From Bacteroidales bacterium (GTDB lineage: Bacteria; Bacteroidota; Bacteroidia; Bacteroidales; Lentimicrobiaceae): 64,000 nt of DNA. The notes below the pieces were generated by a model. That model ran no database searches and had not been told where the DNA came from. It saw only the letters and a list, made by a program, of their open reading frames with translations. This document shows, piece after piece, positions 55,591 through 63,249 of this stretch (positions within the stretch are counted from its first letter, which is position 1; the number at the start of each line of letters is the position of its first letter). The stretch is taken from the NCBI GenBank assembly GCA_024636955.1, contig JAGXGB010000003.1:1-64000 (forward strand), written 5' to 3'. The position numbers were made by a program, and so were the translations under genes.

Positions 55591-56904
55591 TTAATTTACA
55601 ACTTTCCCTCTCAAGGTTGCTGTAGTACATGATATTACTTCTACCTGCACATAATCGCCTTGTTTATGATGTTGGGCAGGAAATACAACCACTTTATTCT
55701 GACTGTTCCTACCCGACATTTCTTCCTTTGATTTCTTTGAAATATTCTCAACCAGCACCTCAAATGTTTTTCCAATGTCCTTCAGGTTGCTCTGATATGA
55801 CAGTTCCTGCTGCAAATCAATGATTTCCTGCAATCGCCTTCCTTTTACTTCTTCGTCAATATCATCCTTGTACTTTTTGGCCGCCAGAGTATTAGGGCGC
55901 TCAGAATACTTGAACATAAAGGCATAGTCGTAACCCACCATTTTCATGAGTTCCATGGTTTCAATATGATCTTCCTCACTCTCAGAGCTGAAACCTGCAA
56001 TAATATCAGTTGAAAGTGCGCAATCAGGTATTATCCTTTTAATAGTATTAATCTTTTCGAGGTACCACTCACGGGTATACTTTCGGTTCATAAGTTTAAG
56101 CATACGATCGCTTCCTGATTGAACCGGCAAATGAATGCTTTTGCAAATGTTTGTATGCCGTGCAATGGTCTTAATCAAATCATTGGAGATATCCTTAGGG
56201 TGTGAAGTTGCAAACCTTACTCTGAGTAAAGGATTTACCAATGCTACCTTTTCAAGCAGTTGAGCGAAGCTTGTGCCATCTTCACTATTATATGAGTTAA
56301 CATTTTGCCCTAATAAGGTTACTTCGCGCACACCTTCGTTAAAAAGCCGTTGTGCTTCTTCTACAATAGTTTGTGGGGTGCGGCTTCGCTCCTTACCTCT
56401 TGTGAATGGCACTACACAGTATGAACAGAAGTTTTCACATCCACGCATAATAGAAATAAAGGACGATACACCTTTTGTATGTATTGGACTGATATCAGCA
56501 TAGGTTTCATCCATTGATAGAATTACATTCACTGCTTTTTGGCCTGTTTCAGCTATATTAAGCAGCCTTGGCAGATCGCGGTAGGAATCAGGGCCAACTA
56601 TCATATCAACTAATTGTTCCTGTTCAAGCAATTCCTCCTTAAGTCGTTCAGCCATACAACCAAGCAAACCAATTTTAAGTCCGGGATTGATTTTTTTATA
56701 TCTCTTAAATTCTCTGAGTCTCGCCCTTATGCGTTGTTCAGCGTGCTCTCTGATTGAGCAGGTATTTACAAAAATCAAATCAGCATCAGCAATATTCTCG
56801 GTAATTTCAAATTCATGATCAGTCATGATGGACCCAACAATCTGGCTGTCAGAGAAATTCATCTGGCATCCATAGGTCTCCATATATAGTTTTCGTTTCT
56901 CCAC
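55591..56904 (-). CDS. miaB: tRNA-2-methylthio-N6-dimethylallyladenosine synthase
   Basis: A radical-SAM methylthiotransferase modifying A37 of tRNAs that read UNN codons. The 437-residue protein has the N-terminal UPF0004 cluster domain (METYGCQMNFSDSQIV, NTCSIREHAEQRI, GLLGCMAERL with three Cys ligands), the radical-SAM motif IMRGCENFCSYCVVPFTRG and a TRAM domain at the C terminus (VFPAQHHKQGDYVQVEV). Order and length are those of MiaB. It is divergent from topA. Confidence 0.96.
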   Translation of the reverse strand: MEKRKLYMETYGCQMNFSDSQIVGSIMTDHEFEITENIADADLIFVNTCSIREHAEQRIRARLREFKRYKKINPGLKIGLLGCMAERLKEELLEQEQLVDMIVGPDSYRDLPRLLNIAETGQKAVNVILSMDETYADISPIHTKGVSSFISIMRGCENFCSYCVVPFTRGKERSRTPQTIVEEAQRLFNEGVREVTLLGQNVNSYNSEDGTSFAQLLEKVALVNPLLRVRFATSHPKDISNDLIKTIARHTNICKSIHLPVQSGSDRMLKLMNRKYTREWYLEKINTIKRIIPDCALSTDIIAGFSSESEEDHIETMELMKMVGYDYAFMFKYSERPNTLAAKKYKDDIDEEVKGRRLQEIIDLQQELSYQSNLKDIGKTFEVLVENISKKSKEEMSGRNSQNKVVVFPAQHHKQGDYVQVEVISCTTATLRGKVVN

Positions 56905-56970
56905 TTGATCGATTAACTTTAATTCATATTTGAATGACTATTATGACAAGTAGTCAAAAATGACAGTTTG

Positions 56971-56988
56971 CAAAAATAAGTATTTTTG
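56971..56988. promoter_or_regulatory. Palindromic pair of -7 boxes between miaB and topA
   Basis: CAAAAATA-AG-TATTTTTG: a -7 box on each strand facing outward, separated by 2 bp. The minus box is 67 bp from miaB; the plus box is 126 bp from topA. No -33 elements at normal distance were found. Confidence 0.45.
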
Positions 56989-57113
56989 AACCGCCTCATT
57001 ATTAAATTGTTGTAAATAAAAATCACAAGTTTGCAAAACCATTCCATTTTTAATGCTTTACTTTGTGCCCGTTTTCAGAAATATTACTGTCGGCTTAATC
57101 CTTAATTCAACTT

Positions 57114-59495
57114 ATGTCAAAAAATCTGGTTATCGTAGAATCCCCTGCAAAAGCAAAGACTATAGAAGGTTTTCTGGGCAAAGACTTTACTGTTAAATCG
57201 AGTTTTGGTCACATCCGTGACTTATCGAAAAAGCAATTAGGTGTTGACATTGAACACGATTTTGAGCCTAACTACGAAATATCACCTGATAAGCAAAAGT
57301 TAATAAAGGAACTAAAGAAACTGGCCAATGAAGCTGATATTGTGTGGCTTGCATCTGATGAAGACCGCGAAGGAGAAGCTATTTCATGGCATTTGAAAGA
57401 AGCCCTTTCACTTGATGAAAAGAAAACAAAACGTATCGTATTTCATGAGATTACCAAGAGTGCCATAACCCACGCTATTAACAATCCGCGCGGTATTGAC
57501 AAGAATTTGGTAGATGCTCAACAAGCCCGGCGAGTACTTGACCGTTTGGTTGGTTTTGAGATTTCACCTGTTCTTTGGCGCAAAGTAAAACCTGCCCTTT
57601 CAGCCGGCCGTGTGCAATCAGTTGCAGTGCGACTGATCGTAGAACGTGAAGATGAGATTAAGTCGTTCAACTCATCTTTTAATTATAGGGTGACCGCTAC
57701 ATTCATTCTTCAGGATAATGCAGGAAAGAATTCTATTGGTGCTGAATTGTCAAAAAGATTTAACACTGTTGAAAATGCTTATGGCTTTATGGAAAAATGC
57801 CTCGGCGCCCGCTATAATGTAAGTGACGTTGAAACAAAACCTGCTAAGAAGTCACCGGCCCCACCGTTCACTACTTCTACGCTGCAACAGGAGGCCAGCA
57901 GAAAACTCGGTATGTCAGTTGCCCGCACTATGCTTGTGGCCCAAAAGCTTTATGAAAGCGGTAAGATAACATACATGCGTACTGACTCGGTCAATTTGTC
58001 AAATACAGCAATTGATATGGCTAAAAAAGAAATTTCAGGCTTTTTTGGCGATAAATATGTGAAGGTGCGCAATTATACTACTAAATCAAAAGGCGCACAG
58101 GAAGCTCATGAAGCAATACGCCCAACTGATTTGCACAAACAAAAGGTTGGTGGTGATGCCTCGGAACAACGCTTATACGACTTAATCTGGAAAAGAACGA
58201 TAGCTTCACAGATGGCCGATGCTGAACTTGAACGCACTACCGTGAATATTAATATTACCAATAATTCCAAAGTATTAGAAGAAAGGTTTATTGCAAAAGG
58301 TGAGGTTATTAAGTTTGACGGCTTCTTGAAAGTTTATCTTGAGTCAACTGACGATGAAGCAGCAGATGAGGATGAAGGATTATTACCTCCAATTAAAACG
58401 GGTGATGAACTTGATCTTAAGGAAATGCTTGCTACTCAGAAGTTCACTCAACAACCACCGCGTTATACAGAAGCCAGCCTGGTAAAGAAACTTGAAGAAC
58501 TTGGTATTGGACGTCCATCTACATATTCACCAACCATCTCAACTATCCAGAAAAGGGAGTATGTTGTTAAGGAAGACAGGCCGGGTACTAAAAGGGAGTT
58601 TGATCTTATCACCTTAAAGAATGATAAGATAGCCCGCGAAAGAAAATCAGAAAATACCGGTGCTGAAAAGTCTAAGCTTTTCCCTACTGAGATAGGCACT
58701 TTGGTTACTACTTTTTTGATGCAGTACTTTGAGAATATCCTCGACTACAATTTTACAGCCAATGTAGAAAAGGAATTTGATGATATCGCACAAGGACTAA
58801 AGGTCTGGAACCAGATGATCAAAGAGTTCTATAAGCCATTCTCACTTCAAGTAAAGCAAACGATGGAGACATCGGAGAAAGTTAAGGCGGAACGACTTTT
58901 AGGCGTTGACCCTGAAAGCGGGAAGAACGTGTATGTGAGAATCGGTCGCTTTGGTCCAATGGTTCAAATTGGTGAGGCTGAGAATGAAGAAAAACCAAGG
59001 TTTGCAGGTTTGAAGAAAGGCCAAACAATGGAATCAGTAGATCTTGAAGAAGCACTCAAACTTTTTGATTTCCCCAAACCACTGGGCATGTATGAACAGG
59101 CAGAAATGACAGTTGCCATTGGTCGTTTTGGTCCTTATGTAAAACACAAATCAGCTTTTTACTCATTGGCAAAAACTGATGACCCATCTTCCATTGATGC
59201 TGAACGTGCCATTCAAATTATTGAGGACAAACGTAAGAAGGAAAGTGAGCGTTTAATCAAGCAATTCACTGAAGATGAAACTATTCAGGTATTAAATGGT
59301 CGCTACGGACCTTACATTGCGCAAGGCAAAAACAACTACAGGATACCCAAGAGCACCGATCCGAAATCACTTACATTTGAGCAAGTTAAGGCTATTATAG
59401 GCACTTCGGGCGATGCACCAAAGAAAAGTGCGAAAGCAAAAGCTTCTCCGGCAAAGAAAACCAAAGCTACCACAACTAAAAAGGCGAAGAAGTAA
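57114..59495 (+). CDS. topA: DNA topoisomerase I
   Basis: A type IA topoisomerase relaxing negative supercoils. The TOPRIM domain is VIVESPAKAKTIEGFLG with ASDEDREGEAISWHL. The active-site Tyr is in ITYMRTDSVNLS. The 793-residue protein lacks the Cys4 zinc ribbons of E. coli TopA; instead the C-terminal part has repeats of the IGRFGP(M/Y)V type (YVRIGRFGPMVQIGE, VAIGRFGPYVKHKSA, LNGRYGPYIAQGK) and a basic Lys/Ala tail. This is the common Bacteroidota form. A 33-bp-spaced repeat and a palindrome follow the stop. Confidence 0.97.
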   Translation: MSKNLVIVESPAKAKTIEGFLGKDFTVKSSFGHIRDLSKKQLGVDIEHDFEPNYEISPDKQKLIKELKKLANEADIVWLASDEDREGEAISWHLKEALSLDEKKTKRIVFHEITKSAITHAINNPRGIDKNLVDAQQARRVLDRLVGFEISPVLWRKVKPALSAGRVQSVAVRLIVEREDEIKSFNSSFNYRVTATFILQDNAGKNSIGAELSKRFNTVENAYGFMEKCLGARYNVSDVETKPAKKSPAPPFTTSTLQQEASRKLGMSVARTMLVAQKLYESGKITYMRTDSVNLSNTAIDMAKKEISGFFGDKYVKVRNYTTKSKGAQEAHEAIRPTDLHKQKVGGDASEQRLYDLIWKRTIASQMADAELERTTVNINITNNSKVLEERFIAKGEVIKFDGFLKVYLESTDDEAADEDEGLLPPIKTGDELDLKEMLATQKFTQQPPRYTEASLVKKLEELGIGRPSTYSPTISTIQKREYVVKEDRPGTKREFDLITLKNDKIARERKSENTGAEKSKLFPTEIGTLVTTFLMQYFENILDYNFTANVEKEFDDIAQGLKVWNQMIKEFYKPFSLQVKQTMETSEKVKAERLLGVDPESGKNVYVRIGRFGPMVQIGEAENEEKPRFAGLKKGQTMESVDLEEALKLFDFPKPLGMYEQAEMTVAIGRFGPYVKHKSAFYSLAKTDDPSSIDAERAIQIIEDKRKKESERLIKQFTEDETIQVLNGRYGPYIAQGKNNYRIPKSTDPKSLTFEQVKAIIGTSGDAPKKSAKAKASPAKKTKATTTKKAKK

Positions 59496-59560
59496 GCTCG
59501 ACACACAAGCAGTTAAGCTTCAGAACTCAATAAACACACAAGTGGTAAGACTTAAATTCG
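59493..59560. repeat. Diverged direct repeat after topA, about 33-bp offset
   Basis: CACACAAG occurs at 59502 and 59535 (33 bp apart), each followed by a (T)TAAG-CTT-like stretch with one indel. The array starts at the topA stop codon. Confidence 0.65.
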
Positions 59561-59579
59561 TAATCCACTGACTACCTGA

Positions 59580-59601
59580 TTCAAAAAACCTGGTTTTTGA
59601 A
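59580..59601. terminator. Palindrome behind topA, possible bidirectional terminator
   Basis: TTCAAAAAACC and TGGTTTTTGAA form a nearly perfect 22-bp inverted repeat about 85 bp beyond topA. A short loop and A/T runs suggest termination; the strength is uncertain. Confidence 0.5.
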
Positions 59602-59739
59602 ATGGTCCACAGTACTGGATCCAAAGATTGGCAAGGTGACTTACATAAGTTTTCAGGGAGGATACAATAAAGCATTGAAAGATTTTCAAATCAACGCCCT
59701 GATTTATCGGCAGGTATTCCAAACTTCATAAAAATTCCG

Positions 59740-59747
59740 TACGTTTG
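59740..59747 (+). promoter_or_regulatory. -7 promoter box of the arginase-like gene
   Basis: TACGTTTG fits TAnnTTTG and ends 17 bp before the ATG at 59765. Confidence 0.55.
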
Positions 59748-59764
59748 AACTTTCAATCATACGG

Positions 59765-60940
59765 ATGGACCTTTCTATATACTTTGAACCTGTACCTATA
59801 AGTGTGACCAACCTTATCACACCCGGAAAAACCTGCTTAGGTGATGTAATGAGAATTTACCGGCTTGAAGGCCAGTTTCCTCAAACTTCTGATTACGATA
59901 TAGCACTTATTGGGGTTCCTGATGACAGGGGAGCAATTAATAACGAGGGCTGCAACGATGCGCCTGACGAGGTTCGCAAGTATCTTTATGATCTTTATCA
60001 GGGTTCGTGGAAATCAAAAATTGCTGATCTTGGAAACCTGAAGCCCGGACATTCGGAAGCCGACACTATATTTGCCCTTGCCGAGGTGATGGCACTTCTT
60101 ATTGGTAATAAAATTTTACCGGTAATCATTGGAGGCAGCCAGAGTCTTACTTATGCCATGTATAAGGCATATGAGCAAATGGAAAAGATCATCAACGTTG
60201 TGGTCATCGATCCGAGGTTCGACCTTAAAAGTGAGGAAACCACTGACTTACATTCAAGAAATTACCTCAGTCAGATCATCCTGTTAAAGCCAAACTACCT
60301 CTTTAACTATACAAATATCGGATACCAGACATATTTTGTTGACCAGTCAGAAATAGACCTTATGTCAAAGCTTCTATTCGATAGTTATCGGTTAGGACAA
60401 ATAAATAGCGATTTTAAGGAGATAGAGCCTCTTGTGCGCAATGCTGACATGATATCATTTGACATGGGAGCTATAAAGTCATCTGAAGCACCCGGTAACG
60501 GCAATGCTTCACCCAATGGTTTCACGGGTGAGCAGGCTTGTCAGGCAGTAAGATATGCTGCGATGGGTGAAAAGCTTTCATCAATAGGCTTTTTTGAATT
60601 AAACCCTTCTTATGATAGGAATGGAACAACTGCTTATCTTCTTGCGGAGATGATCTGGTATGTGTTTGAGGGATTTAACCAGCGTAAGAATGACTTCCCG
60701 GCACCTAACAGTGATGAGTTTATCAAGTACACTGTACCTACTGCTGATTTTAAAGATGGTATTATTTTCTTTAAAAGTCGCAAAACTGATCGTTGGTGGA
60801 TGGAAGTCATCTGCGGAGATGATAATCAAGTAAAATTTGCAAGCCATTATATGGTTCCATGCTCTTACAAAGATTACCTCACAGCTTGCAACAATGAAAT
60901 ACCTGACAGGTGGTGGCAGGTTTATCAGAAATTAATGTAG
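59765..60940 (+). CDS. Arginase/formimidoylglutamase-fold protein with missing metal ligands
   Basis: A 391-residue member of the ureohydrolase (arginase-like) superfamily, placed by length, the DIALIGVPDDRGAINNEG-type N terminus and three aligned signature regions. In active enzymes these read GGDHS, DAHxD and SxDxDxxDP. Here they read GGSQS, DPRFD and SFDMGAIKSS, so several manganese ligands (the His of GGDH, the His of DAHxD and the second Asp of SxDxD) are replaced. Downstream APGNGNASPNGFT still matches the family. It is probably not a standard arginase; it could be a pseudoenzyme or bind differently. Similar genes are commonly annotated formimidoylglutamase. Its last codons are part of a 33-bp repeat. 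Confidence 0.75.
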   Translation: MDLSIYFEPVPISVTNLITPGKTCLGDVMRIYRLEGQFPQTSDYDIALIGVPDDRGAINNEGCNDAPDEVRKYLYDLYQGSWKSKIADLGNLKPGHSEADTIFALAEVMALLIGNKILPVIIGGSQSLTYAMYKAYEQMEKIINVVVIDPRFDLKSEETTDLHSRNYLSQIILLKPNYLFNYTNIGYQTYFVDQSEIDLMSKLLFDSYRLGQINSDFKEIEPLVRNADMISFDMGAIKSSEAPGNGNASPNGFTGEQACQAVRYAAMGEKLSSIGFFELNPSYDRNGTTAYLLAEMIWYVFEGFNQRKNDFPAPNSDEFIKYTVPTADFKDGIIFFKSRKTDRWWMEVICGDDNQVKFASHYMVPCSYKDYLTACNNEIPDRWWQVYQKLM

Positions 60941-61019
60941 TACTATCAAGTGGTTTATCAGAAGTTACTATGGTGTCATGAAATGATTTATCAGAAATTA
61001 ATGTAGTATTATCAAGTTA
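60921..61019. repeat. Three tandem 33-bp units across the arginase-like stop codon
   Basis: TTTATCAGAA starts at 60921, 60954 and 60987, exactly 33 bp apart. Units 1 and 3 are nearly identical over the full 33 bp; unit 2 is more diverged. Unit 1 contains the last codons and TAG stop of the arginase-like gene. The array ends 7 bp before the next ATG. Confidence 0.95.
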
Positions 61020-61026
61020 TAACAGT

Positions 61027-62322
61027 ATGATGAAGCAAATTATCTTTTCAATAGTGCTCCTTGCAACACTTGGAGTGTTTGCCTACAGCATGAAGCGATT
61101 GTGGTATAACTTTTCACTTACCCACAAATATCCAGTTGGCAATTGGGGTGAGCGCTTTATAATAATGCTCAAGGTGGCAATAGGGCAAACAAAGATTTTC
61201 AGATATCCTATCGCAGGGTTTTTCCATGCGCTTGTATTCTGGGGGTTTATTGTCATTACACTTGGAAGTATTGAGATGGTAGTTGACGGCATCATAGGAC
61301 GAGAACGCGTATTTGCACCAACAGGCTGGTTTTATGATTTCGTAACCGCATCGGGTGACATTATGGCTTATGTGATCATCGTAAGCATACTGGTTTTTAT
61401 AGGAAGACGTCTCTTTATTAGGATCAAAAGGTTTTACGGCATTGAGATGAAGCCCAAATCAAAGATCGATGCCCTGATAGCCCTTACAATCATTCTCCTG
61501 TTAATGGTTTCACTTGCCGGATTAAACCTGGCATATTACCAGATGCATACTGCTGATTATGAAGGGCTTTACCCGATAAGCGCATTACTTGCTCCTTCAC
61601 TATTTGGTGGATTAAATGCACAAGGGTTGCATATTATCCATGAAATTAGCTGGTGGAGTCACATCCTTCTTATTTTCCTATTTGCAAACATTCTTCCTTA
61701 TTCAAAGCACTTTCATGTATTTACTTCTGTCCCCAATGTATTTCTTACCAGATTGGGTCCTTTAGGCTACCTGCAGAATATGCCGGCAATTACTTCTGAG
61801 ATAAAATACATGCTTTACCCTGAAACAGCAGAAGTACCCGCTGAAGCAGGAACAGTTAGATACGGCGTTAAGGAAAGCAATGATGTAACCTGGAAGAATT
61901 ACCTCGACTCATTAGCTTGCACAGAATGCGGACGCTGTACGGATAATTGCCCTGCCAACATCACAGGTAAGAAGCTTTCGCCCCGTAAGATATTTGTTGA
62001 CCTGAGGGCTCGAATGAAGGAATATGCCGCAGGAACACGCGAAAAAGGAATGACTTTTGAAGACGGCAAGTCATTCCTACACACCTATGTTACAGCCGAA
62101 GAGCTATGGGCATGTACAACCTGCAATGCCTGCGCAACGGAATGCCCGGTCAACATTAATCACCCTTCACTTATTCTTGACATGCGCCGCTTCATGGTAA
62201 TGGAGGAAGCAGCCGCACCGGCAGGACTAAACGCCATGTTTGCCAATATAGAGAACAACGGCGCTCCGTGGCAATATCCACCTGAAGACAGGCTAAACTG
62301 GCTTAATGATCTCAATAAGTAG
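61027..62322 (+). CDS. Membrane-bound iron-sulfur oxidoreductase subunit (NarI-like plus two [4Fe-4S] sites)
   Basis: A 431-residue inner-membrane electron-transfer protein. The first two thirds hold about five or six helices with His residues able to bind heme b (FFHALVFWGF, LHIIHEISWWSHILL). The C-terminal third has two [4Fe-4S] motifs, CTECGRCTDNCP and CTTCNACATECP. It matches the NarI-like and HdrD/GlpC-like N-terminal parts of membrane iron-sulfur oxidoreductases such as the EtfAB:menaquinone oxidoreductase (EMO, DUF224) family. The matching CCG-domain part is the separate next gene. Likely passes electrons from a soluble carrier to menaquinone; the partner is not visible. Confidence 0.85.
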   Translation: MMKQIIFSIVLLATLGVFAYSMKRLWYNFSLTHKYPVGNWGERFIIMLKVAIGQTKIFRYPIAGFFHALVFWGFIVITLGSIEMVVDGIIGRERVFAPTGWFYDFVTASGDIMAYVIIVSILVFIGRRLFIRIKRFYGIEMKPKSKIDALIALTIILLLMVSLAGLNLAYYQMHTADYEGLYPISALLAPSLFGGLNAQGLHIIHEISWWSHILLIFLFANILPYSKHFHVFTSVPNVFLTRLGPLGYLQNMPAITSEIKYMLYPETAEVPAEAGTVRYGVKESNDVTWKNYLDSLACTECGRCTDNCPANITGKKLSPRKIFVDLRARMKEYAAGTREKGMTFEDGKSFLHTYVTAEELWACTTCNACATECPVNINHPSLILDMRRFMVMEEAAAPAGLNAMFANIENNGAPWQYPPEDRLNWLNDLNK

Positions 62323-62427
62323 CACGTATCAGGAGACCATTCTGTACAAAACCGGAAACCACTTAGTATACAATCAGGATAGATTTAAATACAACGAGAA
62401 GTCATTTTAGTAAACAACCAGAGGACA
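62319..62427. repeat. Degenerate array of five ~22-bp units filling the gap between the iron-sulfur genes
   Basis: Units starting at 62319, 62341, 62363, 62385 and 62406 (22, 22, 22, 21 bp) share a pattern of the type TTAGTATACAA-CAGGA. Identity is low (about half the bases between neighbours for the first units) but the register holds from the stop codon of one gene to 4 bp before the next ATG. Confidence 0.6.
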
Positions 62428-62430
62428 ACA

Positions 62431-63249
62431 ATGAAAAACATAGATACATATACTGTTCAGGTAATGGCTGATATGGCCGCTGAAGGTAAATCACCCGAGT
62501 ACCTGTTTTGGGTAGGTTGTGCAGGCGCTTTTGATGCACGTTATAAGAAAGTTACTGTAGCCTTTGCCAAATTACTATTGCACGCCGGTGTTGATTTCGC
62601 AATTCTTGGAAGTGAAGAAACATGTAATGGCGACCCTGCCCGAAGAGCAGGTAATGAAATGCTCTTTCAAATGCAGGCACTGCAGGTAATTGAGAAGCTA
62701 AACACATACAAGGTCACCAAAATACTCACCTGTTGCCCGCACTGCTTTAATATCTTCAAAAACGAATATCCTGATCTTGGTGGACATTATGAAGTGATTC
62801 ACCACACGGTATTTCTTGAAAACCTTATCAATAACGGCAAACTCAAAGTAAACAAAGAAGTACTGAGCCAGAAAAGTATAGTGTATCACGACCCCTGTTA
62901 CCTTGGAAGAGGAAACGACATATACGAATCGGCCCGGCAAATAAATGCAGCTGTCACAAGTAAAACTTTGGAAATGCCACGCAGCAGGAGCAAGGCACTG
63001 TGCTGCGGTGCCGGTGGTGCTCAAATGTTCAAGGAAGCTGAACCCGGAAACAAAGAAGTATATATTGAAAGAACAGAAGAAGCCCTCCAAACTGGCGCTA
63101 ACATAGTAGCAACTTCATGTCCTTTTTGTATGACGATGATCACTGATGGCATCAAGTATAAGAACAGGGAAGATGAAGTGAAGAATATGGATATTGCGGA
63201 GATATTGCTTGCCAGTTTGTTAACCCAACAAGATGAAAAGTTATCATGA
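62431..63249 (+). CDS. HdrB-like (Fe-S)-binding protein with two CCG domains
   Basis: A 272-residue cytoplasmic protein with two cysteine-rich CCG domains, as in HdrB/HdrD, GlpC and LutA. Domain 1 has FWVGCAGAFDARYKK, SEETCNGDPARR and LTCCPHCFNIFKNEYPD. Domain 2 has VYHDPCYLGRGNDIYE, ALCCGAGGAQMF and TSCPFCMTMI. The domains bind [4Fe-4S] or noncubane clusters that handle electron pairs. With the preceding gene it forms a split version of an HdrD/EMO-like complex at the menaquinone pool. Its stop codon overlaps the next ATG (ATGA). Confidence 0.88.
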   Translation: MKNIDTYTVQVMADMAAEGKSPEYLFWVGCAGAFDARYKKVTVAFAKLLLHAGVDFAILGSEETCNGDPARRAGNEMLFQMQALQVIEKLNTYKVTKILTCCPHCFNIFKNEYPDLGGHYEVIHHTVFLENLINNGKLKVNKEVLSQKSIVYHDPCYLGRGNDIYESARQINAAVTSKTLEMPRSRSKALCCGAGGAQMFKEAEPGNKEVYIERTEEALQTGANIVATSCPFCMTMITDGIKYKNREDEVKNMDIAEILLASLLTQQDEKLS

